From the NCBI RefSeq assembly GCF_009928485.1, contig NZ_JAABNP010000033.1, positions 1 to 64,000 on the forward strand: 64,000 bases of DNA. The letters run 5' to 3'. Within the stretch, counting starts at the first letter, position 1, and each line of letters begins with the position of its first letter. Both the position numbers and the translations under genes were made by a program. This document shows positions 8,865 through 17,887 of the stretch, in pieces. The notes under the pieces were generated by a model. That model was not told where the DNA came from. It saw nothing but the letters and a program-made list of their open reading frames with translations, and did no database searches. This DNA comes from Clostridium sp. C2-6-12. Lineage in GTDB: Bacteria; Bacillota; Clostridia; Clostridiales; Clostridiaceae.

Positions 8865-9875
8865 ATGAGCTTACTAAAAATAGATAATACTAGTATGTAT
8901 TTTGATAATAGAGTAAATAAAAAAGAAAAAGTATGTGTTTTATCAGAAGTAGATTTAGAGGTTCAAGAGGGAGAGATAATAGCAGTTGTTGGAGAAAGTG
9001 GATGTGGGAAAACAACTCTAGGAAAAATGATAGTTGGACTTAATAAACCTACGAAAGGAAAGATAGTATATAGAGGAAAAGATATAGCAAAATTAAGAGG
9101 GGGAGAGTATAAGGATTATAGATTAGGAGTACAAATGGTTCATCAAGATTCTTTTGCAGCATTAAATCCAAATAGAACAATATTTCAATCATTATCAATG
9201 CCTTTATTACAACATAAGATAGCTAAAAATAAAGAGGAAGCAGAAAAAATATTAAGTGAATATTTTGAAGAAGTTGGATTAGTTCCTCAAGAACAATTTT
9301 TATATAAGTATCCACATCAATTAAGTGGTGGACAAAGACAGAGAATATTGCTTGCAAGAGCTTTATCTGTAAAGCCTAAATTAATAGTAGCAGATGAACC
9401 TGTATCTATGGTTGATGTATCACTTAGAATTTCCTTAATAGATTTAATGACTAAGATGAATAAGAAATATAATATTTCATTTATATATATAACCCATGAC
9501 TTGGCAACTGCAAGATATATTGCTAAAAACGGAAGAGTTGTAGTAATGTATTTGGGAAGAATTGTAGAATTAAATTCTATTTATGATGCAATAGATAATC
9601 CAAAACATCCATACTTTCATGCACTTTTAGCAGCAGTTCCAGAAAGTATAGGAAAAAGAAGAAGCAGTGGATCTAGTGGACTACCTTTAAGGACATTGGA
9701 TATGCCAAGCATAATTAATCCACCAACAGGATGCAAGTTTCATACAAGATGTCCTTATTATAATGAAAAATGTGAAAAAGAAGAACCAGAATTAGTAGAA
9801 TATAAGGGAGGCTATGTAGCATGCCATTATCCAGAAGAAATAGAACAAAAAAGATTAGAAGGTCAGATAATTTAG
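8865..9875 (+). CDS. ABC transporter ATP-binding protein, DppF/OppF type
   Basis: This is the second ATPase of the importer, 336 residues from the ATG at 8865. A GTG at 8856 is also in frame, but GAGGG at 8852-8856 is spaced correctly only for 8865. It has Walker A GESGCGKTT (about 44), signature LSGGQRQR, and a Walker B written VADEPVSMVD where most relatives have a LDEPTSALD form. The C-terminal CKFHTRCPYYNEKC Cys cluster is present. The 3' end overlaps a small membrane-protein frame by 55 bp. Confidence 0.92.
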   Translation: MSLLKIDNTSMYFDNRVNKKEKVCVLSEVDLEVQEGEIIAVVGESGCGKTTLGKMIVGLNKPTKGKIVYRGKDIAKLRGGEYKDYRLGVQMVHQDSFAALNPNRTIFQSLSMPLLQHKIAKNKEEAEKILSEYFEEVGLVPQEQFLYKYPHQLSGGQRQRILLARALSVKPKLIVADEPVSMVDVSLRISLIDLMTKMNKKYNISFIYITHDLATARYIAKNGRVVVMYLGRIVELNSIYDAIDNPKHPYFHALLAAVPESIGKRRSSGSSGLPLRTLDMPSIINPPTGCKFHTRCPYYNEKCEKEEPELVEYKGGYVACHYPEEIEQKRLEGQII

Positions 9876-10099
9876 AGTTAGATTCAATACTTAAATTTAT
9901 TAAGTTTATACAATGTATATCCTGTGGGATGTTAGGAATATCATTAATTGGAATATTAACTATAAAAGAAAACGTTGGTGGACAGGTAGTCTATACTATG
10001 ACTATTATAGTTAATTTAATCATAATTCTTGGTGGAATTATTCCAATAAAATATTTGACTAAGAAAAACGAAAGTAATTATAATGCTAAAAAAGTATAA
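9821..10099 (+). CDS. small two-helix membrane protein overlapping the ATPase gene
   Basis: The 92-residue frame starts inside the end of the second ATPase gene. It has AAGGGAGG at 9804-9811 correctly placed 9 nt before its ATG, which argues for real, coupled translation. The first 20 residues are basic. Two hydrophobic helices follow (about 26-48 and 55-78), then a Lys-rich tail. I do not recognise a family. It is the last frame before the operon terminator. It may be an accessory subunit or regulator of the importer, but it could also be an accidental open frame. Confidence 0.5.
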   Translation: MPLSRRNRTKKIRRSDNLELDSILKFIKFIQCISCGMLGISLIGILTIKENVGGQVVYTMTIIVNLIIILGGIIPIKYLTKKNESNYNAKKV

Positions 10100-10129
10100 A
10101 AATATTTATATATACAACAATATATTTAA

Positions 10130-10180
10130 AAAAAGCAAAAAAGTTTATAGATTTATAAAATATAAGCTTTTCTGCTTTTT
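10130..10180 (+). terminator. terminator of the ABC importer operon
   Basis: AAAAAGCAAAAAAGTTTATA (10130-10149) pairs with TATAAGCTTTTCTGCTTTTT (10161-10180), ending in a T run. Confidence 0.75.
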
Positions 10181-10184
10181 AGTC

Positions 10185-10231
10185 ATAATTAAATAACTAA
10201 AAGTAAAGAACAATCTTAGTTATTTAATTAT
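10185..10231 (-). terminator. AT-rich inverted repeat at the end of the sensor kinase gene
   Basis: ATAATTAAATAACTAA (10185-10200) and TTAGTTATTTAATTAT (10216-10231) are exact complements and overlap the kinase stop codon. The stem is all A/T apart from one C/G pair. It may act as a weak terminator for the minus-strand gene. Confidence 0.45.
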
Positions 10232-11986
10232 GTAAGGAAGCGTTAAAACCATAGAAGTTCCTTTCCCTAAAATACTAAAGATTTCTAGTCCATATTCATC
10301 GCCATAATTTAATTTCAATCTTTTATTTATATTTCTTAAAGCAATGCCTTTAAAGTCATTGTTCATATCGTTAATATAATCATTTAATCTTTTTAAATTG
10401 TCTTCATCTATTCCTATACCATTATCAGATATAGTTAAGACTAGGTTATCATTTACATGAAGACCTTGAATTATTATCTTTCCATTTCCAGTACACTCGC
10501 TTAAGCCATGATAAATAGAATTTTCAATTAGGGGTTGAATTATCATCTTTATTATTTCACAATTTATAACTTCTGGAGTTATTAGATTTTCAATTTTAAA
10601 AATTTGATCAAATCTAATTTTTTGAACATAAATATAATTTTCAATAATATCTATTTCATCTTTTAATAAGACGGTATTTATCTTTCTATTCATACTATAT
10701 CTTATGATAGAACCAAAATATTCAGACATGGTAGAAGTTTCTAAATCATCATTTATTTCTGCCATCATGCGAATTGATTCCAAGGTATTATAAATAAAAT
10801 GTGGGTTAATCTGATTTTGTAATTGTTTAAGTTCAAGTTCTTTTTGTTCAATTTGATTTTTATAATTTATATTAATTAAATCACTTATCCTATTTTTCAT
10901 TTCATTGTAAGATTTTATTAGGATTCCAATTTCATCATTTTTATTATAAGAAAATTTATAGTCTAAATTAACTTCAATATTACGTTCCATATTTGAAATT
11001 AAAGATTTTATAGGATTAAATATTCTCTTAATAAAGAATATATATATAGATACAAAAAATATTAAGAAAAATATTACTGTATTTATAAATGATATTATAT
11101 ACAAGCTATCAATATGGTATACATCAGCTTTTGGAATTGAATTTACCATTATCCAGTTTGTTGTAGGTATAGTGTTACAGGAGACTACAAAGGGGATATT
11201 ATTATTTATATACTGTATATCAGGAATTGATGTCGCACTATGTAGTTGCTTGTATGATGGAATAAATGTACTAGAATTGTCATTAGTATTTATAATTAAT
11301 TTACCGTTAGAGTCATATAAAGAAACGATTTGATCGTTAAATGGCAGATCATTTTTTAATAAATTTAGAATTTGATCTGCAGAAAAAGTAATCAGTAATA
11401 TTCCATTTATCTTTTGATTTCTAATATCAATTATTTTTCTAGTAAAGCCTATTAAATGATCTGTATTTGAAGCTGTGGACTCAAATATATTATTTGCTGT
11501 TATGTTAGGAATAATTACTGTTGCATCATCAGAATCTAAAGTATTAATAAACCAATTTTCTAGAGAGGGATTCTTAAGCTTGTTATTAAGACTATTTCTT
11601 GTGGAAAATATACCTCTTCCTTTTATGTCGTATATATATGTCCCATTAATCGTATCATTTTGAATTAACATCATATCACATATATTTTTTAAATAATTAA
11701 AATCATCTATATCATAATATGTAGAAGAAGAGAGGATAGAATGAAGTTTATTTGTATCAGGAATAAGTAACGGATATTTTGATATATCAGAAATATTATT
11801 AAACTTCTCTATAATTTGTTGGCTTAGACTTATATTGAAATTTTTTAAAAGTTTTTCAGTTTTATTAAATTCATAGTTTGAATATGAATATAAATTAAAA
11901 CTAGTAATTATGAAAAATATAATATACATAATTACAAAAATAAATAAAGTTAATTTTTTTATTGACATTGATTTAATAAAAAACAT
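10220..11986 (-). CDS. YesM-like sensor histidine kinase
   Basis: From the ATG at 11986 the protein has 588 residues. An upstream TTG at 12103 is in frame, but it overlaps the opposite gene's control region and lacks a ribosome binding site. GGTGA precedes 11986. Layout: transmembrane helix (about 10-35), extracellular Cache-like sensor (about 40-290), second helix (about 300-325), HAMP, His_kinase block with QINPHFIYNTLE (phospho-His), then a GHKL ATPase with IQPLIENSIYHG and DNGIG. It phosphorylates the divergently encoded YesN-type regulator at 12127. The nearby orphan sugar-binding protein probably presents ligand to its sensor domain. The likely output is induction of the glycan genes around it. 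Confidence 0.9.
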   Translation of the reverse strand: MFFIKSMSIKKLTLFIFVIMYIIFFIITSFNLYSYSNYEFNKTEKLLKNFNISLSQQIIEKFNNISDISKYPLLIPDTNKLHSILSSSTYYDIDDFNYLKNICDMMLIQNDTINGTYIYDIKGRGIFSTRNSLNNKLKNPSLENWFINTLDSDDATVIIPNITANNIFESTASNTDHLIGFTRKIIDIRNQKINGILLITFSADQILNLLKNDLPFNDQIVSLYDSNGKLIINTNDNSSTFIPSYKQLHSATSIPDIQYINNNIPFVVSCNTIPTTNWIMVNSIPKADVYHIDSLYIISFINTVIFFLIFFVSIYIFFIKRIFNPIKSLISNMERNIEVNLDYKFSYNKNDEIGILIKSYNEMKNRISDLININYKNQIEQKELELKQLQNQINPHFIYNTLESIRMMAEINDDLETSTMSEYFGSIIRYSMNRKINTVLLKDEIDIIENYIYVQKIRFDQIFKIENLITPEVINCEIIKMIIQPLIENSIYHGLSECTGNGKIIIQGLHVNDNLVLTISDNGIGIDEDNLKRLNDYINDMNNDFKGIALRNINKRLKLNYGDEYGLEIFSILGKGTSMVLTLPYIIK

Positions 11987-12126
11987 AAATTCACCAACCG
12001 TTATAAATCTTTTTCCATATAAAAAACACAACTTTATCATAATAGAATTATATTTTAAATATAGAAATATTATTGTATAATTCAAATATATAACAATTTT
12101 CAAATATATTCAACTTGGAGGAAAAA

Positions 12127-13404
12127 ATGAGAATAGTAGTTGTAGATGATGATAGAATAATTAGAATTGGATTAGGAACAATACTTAAAAGATTATTTAG
12201 TCAATATGAAATTGTTTACGATTTTCCTAATGGAGCAGTAGTATTAGAATATTTGAAAAACAATGAAAGTTTTGTGGATTTAGTAATTACAGATATAAAA
12301 ATGCCTGTAATGACAGGCATAGAGTTAATAGAGAAGGCTGAAAAAGAATTAAAAAATCCACCAGTATTTATAGTTTTAAGTGGGTATGATGAATTTAGTT
12401 ATGTTAGAGATTCAATGAAGGCTGGGGCATTTAATTACTTATTAAAACCTATACAAAAAGATGAGTTAAGCAAGGTAATTAAAGAAGTAGAAATAAAAAT
12501 AGAAAATGATAAAAAGCATCGTAAATTGTTAAGTGAGTCTAGAGAAGTGTTAAAAAAAGATTTTTTTAAAAAGATTTTATTCTTAAATAACGATATTAAC
12601 AACAGAGCAGACAAGCTATTATTAAACAATATACAATTAGATGAAGATTATATTTATAAAATGATTGTAATTGAAAAGAACAAAAAAAGTGAAGGCCATA
12701 CTATAGAAAAAGATTTCATAAAAAATATATTAGATAAGTATGATGGAATAGAATATTCCTCTTTTTTTTATGATAAAAATATATATTTAATTTTCTATTT
12801 TAAACGAGATAAATATGAAGAAATAGATTTGATAATTGAATATATAGAAAATGAAGCAGATATATTTATAAAAAATAATCGAAATGTCTATATATTAGAA
12901 TATACAGAAACAGTATGGAAATTAAGAGAGTATGTTAAGCTTGTTAAAAAAATGAAAGAAAACTTATATTATAATAACATTTCAAAAAAATATTTTTTAA
13001 ATGAATCCAATAAGTTATTAGAAACATTAAATATTGATAACAATAATTCTGATATTACAGTTATAAAATTAGCCAAAGAATATATAATTAATAATTTTAA
13101 TAAAAGCATAACATTGAAAGATGTAGCAGAAGAGGTATTTTTAAGTCAAAATTATTTATCCGAATTATTTAAGAAAGAAATTGGAGAAGGATTCTATGAT
13201 TTTTTGTCTAACTACAGAATAAAAAAAGCTAAAGAAATATTGTTGACGACTAATTTAAAAGTTTATGAAGTTGCGAAAAATGTAGGTTACAATGATGCTA
13301 TAACCTTTGGAAGAGCCTTTAAAAAAATAACAGGAACTACTCCTAATGATTATAGAAACAATAAATACAATTCTAATAGAGGTTATGAGTGTGAGATAAG
13401 ATGA
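12127..13404 (+). CDS. YesN-like response regulator, REC plus AraC output
   Basis: The 425-residue protein has an N-terminal receiver domain (about 1-120) with acidic pocket DDD at 7-9, phospho-acceptor Asp56 in ITDIKMP and Lys in YLLKP. A variable middle (about 135-310) follows. The C-terminal AraC helix-turn-helix pair (about 325-425) includes ITLKDVAEEVFLSQNYLSEL and VGYNDAITFGRAFKK. A TTG at 12115 is in frame, but GGAGG at 12117-12121 fits only the ATG at 12127. It is divergent from its kinase and overlaps the next gene by 4 bp. It is the probable activator of the GH113/GH1 or ABC operons. Confidence 0.92.
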   Translation: MRIVVVDDDRIIRIGLGTILKRLFSQYEIVYDFPNGAVVLEYLKNNESFVDLVITDIKMPVMTGIELIEKAEKELKNPPVFIVLSGYDEFSYVRDSMKAGAFNYLLKPIQKDELSKVIKEVEIKIENDKKHRKLLSESREVLKKDFFKKILFLNNDINNRADKLLLNNIQLDEDYIYKMIVIEKNKKSEGHTIEKDFIKNILDKYDGIEYSSFFYDKNIYLIFYFKRDKYEEIDLIIEYIENEADIFIKNNRNVYILEYTETVWKLREYVKLVKKMKENLYYNNISKKYFLNESNKLLETLNIDNNNSDITVIKLAKEYIINNFNKSITLKDVAEEVFLSQNYLSELFKKEIGEGFYDFLSNYRIKKAKEILLTTNLKVYEVAKNVGYNDAITFGRAFKKITGTTPNDYRNNKYNSNRGYECEIR

Positions 13405-14702
13405 GAGTGAAAAAAATAGGTATTATATTATTATTATTATTTTTATTCATGTCAATGATAGCTTTTTTATATTTTATAATTTTTAGTGGATATAGTAAAT
13501 CAACACTTTATACAAGTGATAAGGAAAATGATGATATTGAGGGAAATATTACGTTTATAAGCAATAGAACTGATAAAAGAAAAGAATTGGATTCATTAAT
13601 AGGGAATTTTCAAAAAATACATCCTAAAGCTAAAATAAATTTAGAGCTTATAGGAGATTCTGAAGAAATATTGAGAAGAAAAGCTGCAGTAGGTGAGTTA
13701 CCAGATGTAACTTTAGTTCCAACAGCTATAAATTTTAGTGAAATAAATAATTATTTTTTACCATTAGATGATTTGGGATTTAATAAGGATAAAATATATA
13801 ATTACAATTTAGGTTTAGATGGTAAAGCATATAGCTTAACAGCATCTATAACTTGGCAAGGAGTGATTTATAATAAGAAAATTTTTAAACAAGCAAATAT
13901 AAAGGAATTACCTAAAACTGAAGAAGAATTTTTTGATGCATGCGATAAAATAAAAAATATAGGAGTAATCCCAATTGCTATAAACTACAGAGAAAAATGG
14001 AGCATGAATATGTGGGCTGATAGTATTCCTTATTTATTCAATCCAGATTTAGAAAAAAGCTTTGTAGTAAAATCAAAAGATATATTTAGTGAGGAAAGTT
14101 CATTTTACAAATCTTTAGAATTTGCAAGAAAAATAGTTCAAAATGGATATTGTGAAAATGATTTCTTGAATTATGATTGGCAACAATGTAAAAGTGATAT
14201 GAAAAATGGGAAAATTGGAATGATTATTTTAAATTCGGATTTTATATATCAATTAGAGGATATGGGCATGCCTGAAGAGGATATTTCAATTTTTCCGATT
14301 CCAGGAAGTAAAGTTGTTACAGTTGATGGAGATAATAAATTTGCTATTAGTAAAAATACCAAATATCCTAAGCTTTCCAAGGAATTTTTGAAATATATGT
14401 TTGAAGAAGATAGATATTCAAAAGCAGTAAATGTACTATCGGCTTTAAAAAACAGTAAAGATAACATAAAAATGATTAAAAATTTAGAACAGTTTAACTT
14501 GCCTATAATATTACAGGAAGAGGTATCTAAAAGTCAGACTATTAAAGATAGTGAAATCCATGATAAGTATTATGATTTTAGAAAAATTAATGGACTAGAT
14601 GGAAACTTTACTCAGAAATATGTAATAGCATCAGATGTAAAGCCTATTCAATACCAGATTAATCAAAAGTGGAAAGAATACATGAGTAAAATTAGAAATT
14701 AA
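13401..14702 (+). CDS. membrane-anchored family 1 sugar-binding protein, likely sensor accessory
   Basis: The 433-residue protein has one N-terminal transmembrane helix (about 6-29). There is no lipobox Cys, so it stays anchored by the helix with the rest outside. Residues 50-430 have the SBP_bac_1 fold (NITFISNR..., LPDVTLVP, ITWQGVIYNKKIF). The ATG overlaps the regulator's stop (ATGA). No permease or ATPase follows; instead there is a terminator. Family 1 sugar-binding proteins cotranscribed with a kinase/regulator pair act as ligand-presenting partners in known three-component systems such as XylFII-LytS. That role is inferred here. A degenerate transporter subunit is the alternative. Confidence 0.85.
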   Translation: MRVKKIGIILLLLFLFMSMIAFLYFIIFSGYSKSTLYTSDKENDDIEGNITFISNRTDKRKELDSLIGNFQKIHPKAKINLELIGDSEEILRRKAAVGELPDVTLVPTAINFSEINNYFLPLDDLGFNKDKIYNYNLGLDGKAYSLTASITWQGVIYNKKIFKQANIKELPKTEEEFFDACDKIKNIGVIPIAINYREKWSMNMWADSIPYLFNPDLEKSFVVKSKDIFSEESSFYKSLEFARKIVQNGYCENDFLNYDWQQCKSDMKNGKIGMIILNSDFIYQLEDMGMPEEDISIFPIPGSKVVTVDGDNKFAISKNTKYPKLSKEFLKYMFEEDRYSKAVNVLSALKNSKDNIKMIKNLEQFNLPIILQEEVSKSQTIKDSEIHDKYYDFRKINGLDGNFTQKYVIASDVKPIQYQINQKWKEYMSKIRN

Positions 14703-14757
14703 TTTTATGGAACCCAAATGAGTATTTTTATATATGAACATTGATTAATTTTTATAT

Positions 14758-14810
14758 AAGAAATAGAGAATAGACACAAATATTAAGTTTATTCTTTATT
14801 TCTTTTTTTA
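14758..14810 (+). terminator. terminator after the sensor gene set
   Basis: AAGAAATAGAGAATA (14758-14772) pairs with TTATTCTTTATTTCTT (14789-14804), with one mismatch, and seven Ts end the site. Confidence 0.85.
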
Positions 14811-15077
14811 TGTAAAATTATATAAAGTAACATAAGGAATTTGCTTTAATGCTGACCTTTAATAGGAAAGTAAATTGTTAACTTAAAATACTTTAATAAT
14901 ACTTTATTAAAAGGTATGTTTTTGATTTAATAAAAGAATAGACAGTGTTATTGAAAAGATATATATTTAAAATAAGAAATAAATAAGGACAGCATAGTAA
15001 AAAATTATATTTTGTTAGTAAATTGTATTAATATAAGAGTTCTTATTTTATCCATTTCATTATCGGGAGGAATTAGC
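14811..15077 (+). promoter_or_regulatory. upstream region of the GH113 operon
   Basis: This is AT-rich sequence with no clear -35/-10 pair. A near-palindrome, ATAAGAG/TTCTTAT, lies near 15034-15047, just before the small frame at 15078, and could be an operator. Nothing else is supported. Confidence 0.3.
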
Positions 15078-15143
15078 ATGTATCCGATTAGATTTGAAAT
15101 AGAACTAAACCATGAAGGTGCTGTAATCGATTTGAAAATTTAA
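15078..15143 (+). CDS. 21-codon small open frame ahead of GH113 gene
   Basis: ATG at 15078 follows GGGAGG (15065-15070) at the ideal 7-nt spacing and runs 21 codons, starting MYPIRFEIELNHEG, to TAA. It ends 25 bp before the GH113 start. The product is short and soluble-looking, alternating charged and hydrophobic residues, and I recognise no family. It could be a leader peptide, a microprotein, or the remnant N-terminus of a lost gene. The strong initiation signal is the main support. Confidence 0.45.
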   Translation: MYPIRFEIELNHEGAVIDLKI

Positions 15144-15168
15144 TAAAAATTATATGAGGAGAGAGATT

Positions 15169-16110
15169 ATGAATTCGAAATTTGAAATAAAGAGCTTCAA
15201 CTTTATAACTTGGAATTGGTCAAAGGATATTAATGTTGAGGAGGTTAAAAAGGAAATAGATTATCAAGTTGAAAAATGTAATGTTAATACAATAACTTTT
15301 TCTTTTGCAGCGTACCAAGAACATTGTTATTCAACAGATATTAATTGGAAAGACACTCACATGCCAAACCCACATGAATTAGAACAATTAATAAAATATG
15401 CGAAGAGTAAAAGTCTAAAAACTATAGTAAAACCAATGTTAGAGGTTAAAGATGGATATTGGAGAGCTTACATTAGATTTTTTGATGAGGATGTACCTTG
15501 TGAGCCTAAGTGGAGTGATTGGTTTAAAAGCTACTATGAGTATTTATTATCATATGGTGAATTTTGTGAAGAAAATAAAGTTGATATTATGATAATTGGA
15601 TGTGAAATGGTTGGTACAGATCATAGAGAAGTAGAATGGAGAGGATTAATAAGTAAACTCAGAAAAGTATATAATGGTGCATTAACATATAACTGTGACA
15701 AATATCAAGAACACAATGTAAAGTGGTGGGATGCATTAGATTATATTTCTTCATCAGGATATTATCCTAGAGGAACTATTAAGGCTGAACTAGATAGAAT
15801 TGAAAAAGTAGTTAAAAAGTATAATAAGCCTTTTTTCTTTGCTGAAGGGGGATGCCCATCAACAGAAGGTGCAGGAAAAAATCCTAATGATTGGAGACTC
15901 ATAAGGGATGGAGTATCTTCAGAAGAGGAACAGTATGAATATTATAAGGAATTTTTACAAGAAACTTCAAAGAAAGAGTTTGTAGTTGGTTTTTGTTTTT
16001 GGGATTGGCCAGTAAAATCACCTAAATGTTCACAAGATAAATTAACAGGTAATTATAGTGTTAAATTTAAAAAGGCTGAGGAAATAATTAGAGAATATTA
16101 TAGCAGGTAA
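15169..16110 (+). CDS. GH113-like beta-mannosidase/mannanase
   Basis: The 313-residue TIM-barrel protein resembles family GH113. IIGCEMVGTDHREVEWRGL carries the likely acid/base Glu146, FFFAEGGCPS the likely nucleophile Glu226, and VGFCFWDW the closing strand. GH113 enzymes hydrolyse beta-1,4-mannosidic bonds, some releasing mannose from oligomer reducing ends. No signal peptide is seen, so it acts on imported oligosaccharides. An ATG at 15154 overlaps the ribosome binding site, so 15169 is preferred. It heads a set of three genes with the isomerase-like and ThuA genes (33 bp and overlapping). Family assignment is by motif only; a related GH5/GH2-like clan A enzyme is the alternative. Confidence 0.75.
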   Translation: MNSKFEIKSFNFITWNWSKDINVEEVKKEIDYQVEKCNVNTITFSFAAYQEHCYSTDINWKDTHMPNPHELEQLIKYAKSKSLKTIVKPMLEVKDGYWRAYIRFFDEDVPCEPKWSDWFKSYYEYLLSYGEFCEENKVDIMIIGCEMVGTDHREVEWRGLISKLRKVYNGALTYNCDKYQEHNVKWWDALDYISSSGYYPRGTIKAELDRIEKVVKKYNKPFFFAEGGCPSTEGAGKNPNDWRLIRDGVSSEEEQYEYYKEFLQETSKKEFVVGFCFWDWPVKSPKCSQDKLTGNYSVKFKKAEEIIREYYSR

Positions 16111-16143
16111 CAATGAACATTAAATGTAATAAAGGAGAAAAGT

Positions 16144-16932
16144 ATGAAGATATCTGTTTTTTATCATCATATATTGGAAGCAGCAAAACAAGAAAAGTGC
16201 TCTGAAGAGGAAATTTTCGGCAAAATAAAAGAAGCTGGAATCACAGCAGTCGAAGTTGATAGAGATGGAATTACTGATATTGCTAAGTTTTGTGCAATTC
16301 TTAAAAGGTATGATTTCAGTGTGTCTAGTATTTATGGCTTTTATGATTTTTCTAGAAATGAGGATTTAGAAAAGTGTGAAAAGCATATTGAACTTGCAAA
16401 AGTTATAAAGGCAGATAAAATTATGATTGTTCCTGGTTTTTATAGTGATGACAACATGAATATTAGGCAAATAGAACTAAAAAATATGATTGATAGGACA
16501 AAAAAACTTTGTGAAAGCGCAGAAAAAAATAAAATTAAGGCTACTATAGAAGATTTTGACGATGAAAAAAGTCCTATTTGTTCTGTGAGTGGGATGGCAA
16601 AATTTTTAAGCGAAATTCCATCTCTTTATGTTACTTTAGATACAGGGAATTTTATTATTAAAAAAGAAGATGAACTTAGAGCATATGAAGTTTTAAAGGA
16701 TAGAATTATTCATATTCACTGTAAAGATAGAATTTATGATGAAGTTGGAAGTATATGTGCTTCGCCAGTTGGAGAGGGCTTCATTAAAATGGAAGAAATT
16801 TTATATAGACTTCAGAGAAGTGGATATATTGGAAAACTTGCAATTGAGCATTTTGGCGCTGAAAATTATCTTGAATTTATGCTGAAATCTGCTAATTGGA
16901 TTAATAAAAAAATAGGGGAGTTTACATTATGA
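16144..16932 (+). CDS. xylose isomerase-like TIM barrel (sugar isomerase/epimerase)
   Basis: The 262-residue protein is of the AP_endonuc_2 / xylose isomerase-like superfamily. Metal-ligand type segments are VEVDRDGI near residue 38, ATIEDFDDE near 138, VTLDTGNF near 165, HIHCKD near 190 and AIEHFG near 240. The family includes epimerases and isomerases of free or phosphorylated sugars. It overlaps the ThuA gene by 4 bp, so the two products probably work together. In this locus it might interconvert mannose-derived sugars, since no mannose-6-phosphate isomerase was seen, but that is a guess. AAAGGAG precedes the ATG. Confidence 0.8.
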   Translation: MKISVFYHHILEAAKQEKCSEEEIFGKIKEAGITAVEVDRDGITDIAKFCAILKRYDFSVSSIYGFYDFSRNEDLEKCEKHIELAKVIKADKIMIVPGFYSDDNMNIRQIELKNMIDRTKKLCESAEKNKIKATIEDFDDEKSPICSVSGMAKFLSEIPSLYVTLDTGNFIIKKEDELRAYEVLKDRIIHIHCKDRIYDEVGSICASPVGEGFIKMEEILYRLQRSGYIGKLAIEHFGAENYLEFMLKSANWINKKIGEFTL

Positions 16933-17648
16933 TAAGAGTAACTATATGGAATGAATTTATACATGAACGTGAAAGTGAAGTAATTAGAAAAATATATCCT
17001 AATGGAATACATGGGTGTATGGCAGATTTTCTTAAAGTCAAGGAGGATGTTGTTGTAAGATGTGCAACTCTTGATATGGAAGAGCATGGACTTACAGAAG
17101 AAGTTCTTAAAGATACTGATGTGCTTATTTGGTGGGGACATACTAAACATGAGGAGGTAAGTGATGAAGTAACTGAAAGAGTAAAAAATCATGTCCTTGG
17201 AGGAATGGGGCTTATTGCTCTTCATTCAGCTCATTTTAGTAAAATAATGAAAAGCCTTTTAGGTACATCAATGACATTGAAATGGCGCCATGATGACAGA
17301 GAACGCTTATGGGTCACAGCACCTTATCATCCTATTGCAGCAGGTATACCAGAAATGCTTGAAATTCCACAAGAAGAAATGTATGGAGAATTCTTCGATA
17401 TACCTAAACCTGATGATGTAGTATTTACAGGATGGTTTTCAGGTGGGGAAGTATTTAGAAGTGGATGTACTTTCACAAGAGGTTATGGGAAAATATTTTA
17501 TTTTCAGCCAGGTCATGAAGAATATCCAATTTATCATATGGAATATATTCAAAAAATAATTATAAATGCTGTTAGATGGTGTAATTCTGATATAAAAATA
17601 CCTTTACCTATAGAATGCGAAAATCCATTTTCACTAGAAAGTAAATAG
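16929..17648 (+). CDS. ThuA-domain protein
   Basis: The 239-residue protein belongs to the ThuA (trehalose utilization) family, a glutamine-amidotransferase-like fold. It has DVLIWWGH near residue 62, GLIALHSAHFSK near 97 and GYGKIFYFQPGHEEYP near 190. ThuA proteins occur with sugar dehydrogenases or isomerases in disaccharide catabolism (keto-sugar routes in rhizobia), but their exact reaction is poorly defined. ATG overlaps the isomerase-like gene by 4 bp (ATGA), and a terminator follows. Its presence with GH113 hints at a non-standard route for the released sugar. Confidence 0.85.
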   Translation: MIRVTIWNEFIHERESEVIRKIYPNGIHGCMADFLKVKEDVVVRCATLDMEEHGLTEEVLKDTDVLIWWGHTKHEEVSDEVTERVKNHVLGGMGLIALHSAHFSKIMKSLLGTSMTLKWRHDDRERLWVTAPYHPIAAGIPEMLEIPQEEMYGEFFDIPKPDDVVFTGWFSGGEVFRSGCTFTRGYGKIFYFQPGHEEYPIYHMEYIQKIIINAVRWCNSDIKIPLPIECENPFSLESK

Positions 17649-17661
17649 TTTAGTTAATATG

Positions 17662-17701
17662 AAACTTAACTTTTATAAATATAGTAGAAGTTAAGTTTTT
17701 A
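17662..17701 (+). terminator. terminator after the ThuA gene
   Basis: AAACTTAACTT (17662-17672) pairs with AAGTTAAGTTT (17688-17698), ending in Ts. Confidence 0.75.
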
Positions 17702-17887
17702 TTGTGTAAAATCAAATGAAATTTATTGGTTTAAATACGTATAATAAATGATAAAAGTATATATTTTAAATAAAAAGATATAACATATATTGAATGATGG
17801 GGAATTGAATAGTATAATTAACCTAATAAATTATGTTAATAGCAGAAATTCTAATGTTATTTGTAAATAGATTAGGAGGAGATTTGG

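Noticed and set aside
12115..12129. TTG start for the response regulator at 12115
   Set aside because: It overlaps the GGAGG site, which is correctly spaced for the ATG at 12127.
16866..17225. Minus-strand open frame of 119 codons
   Set aside because: It lies wholly opposite the isomerase-like and ThuA genes and has no family features.
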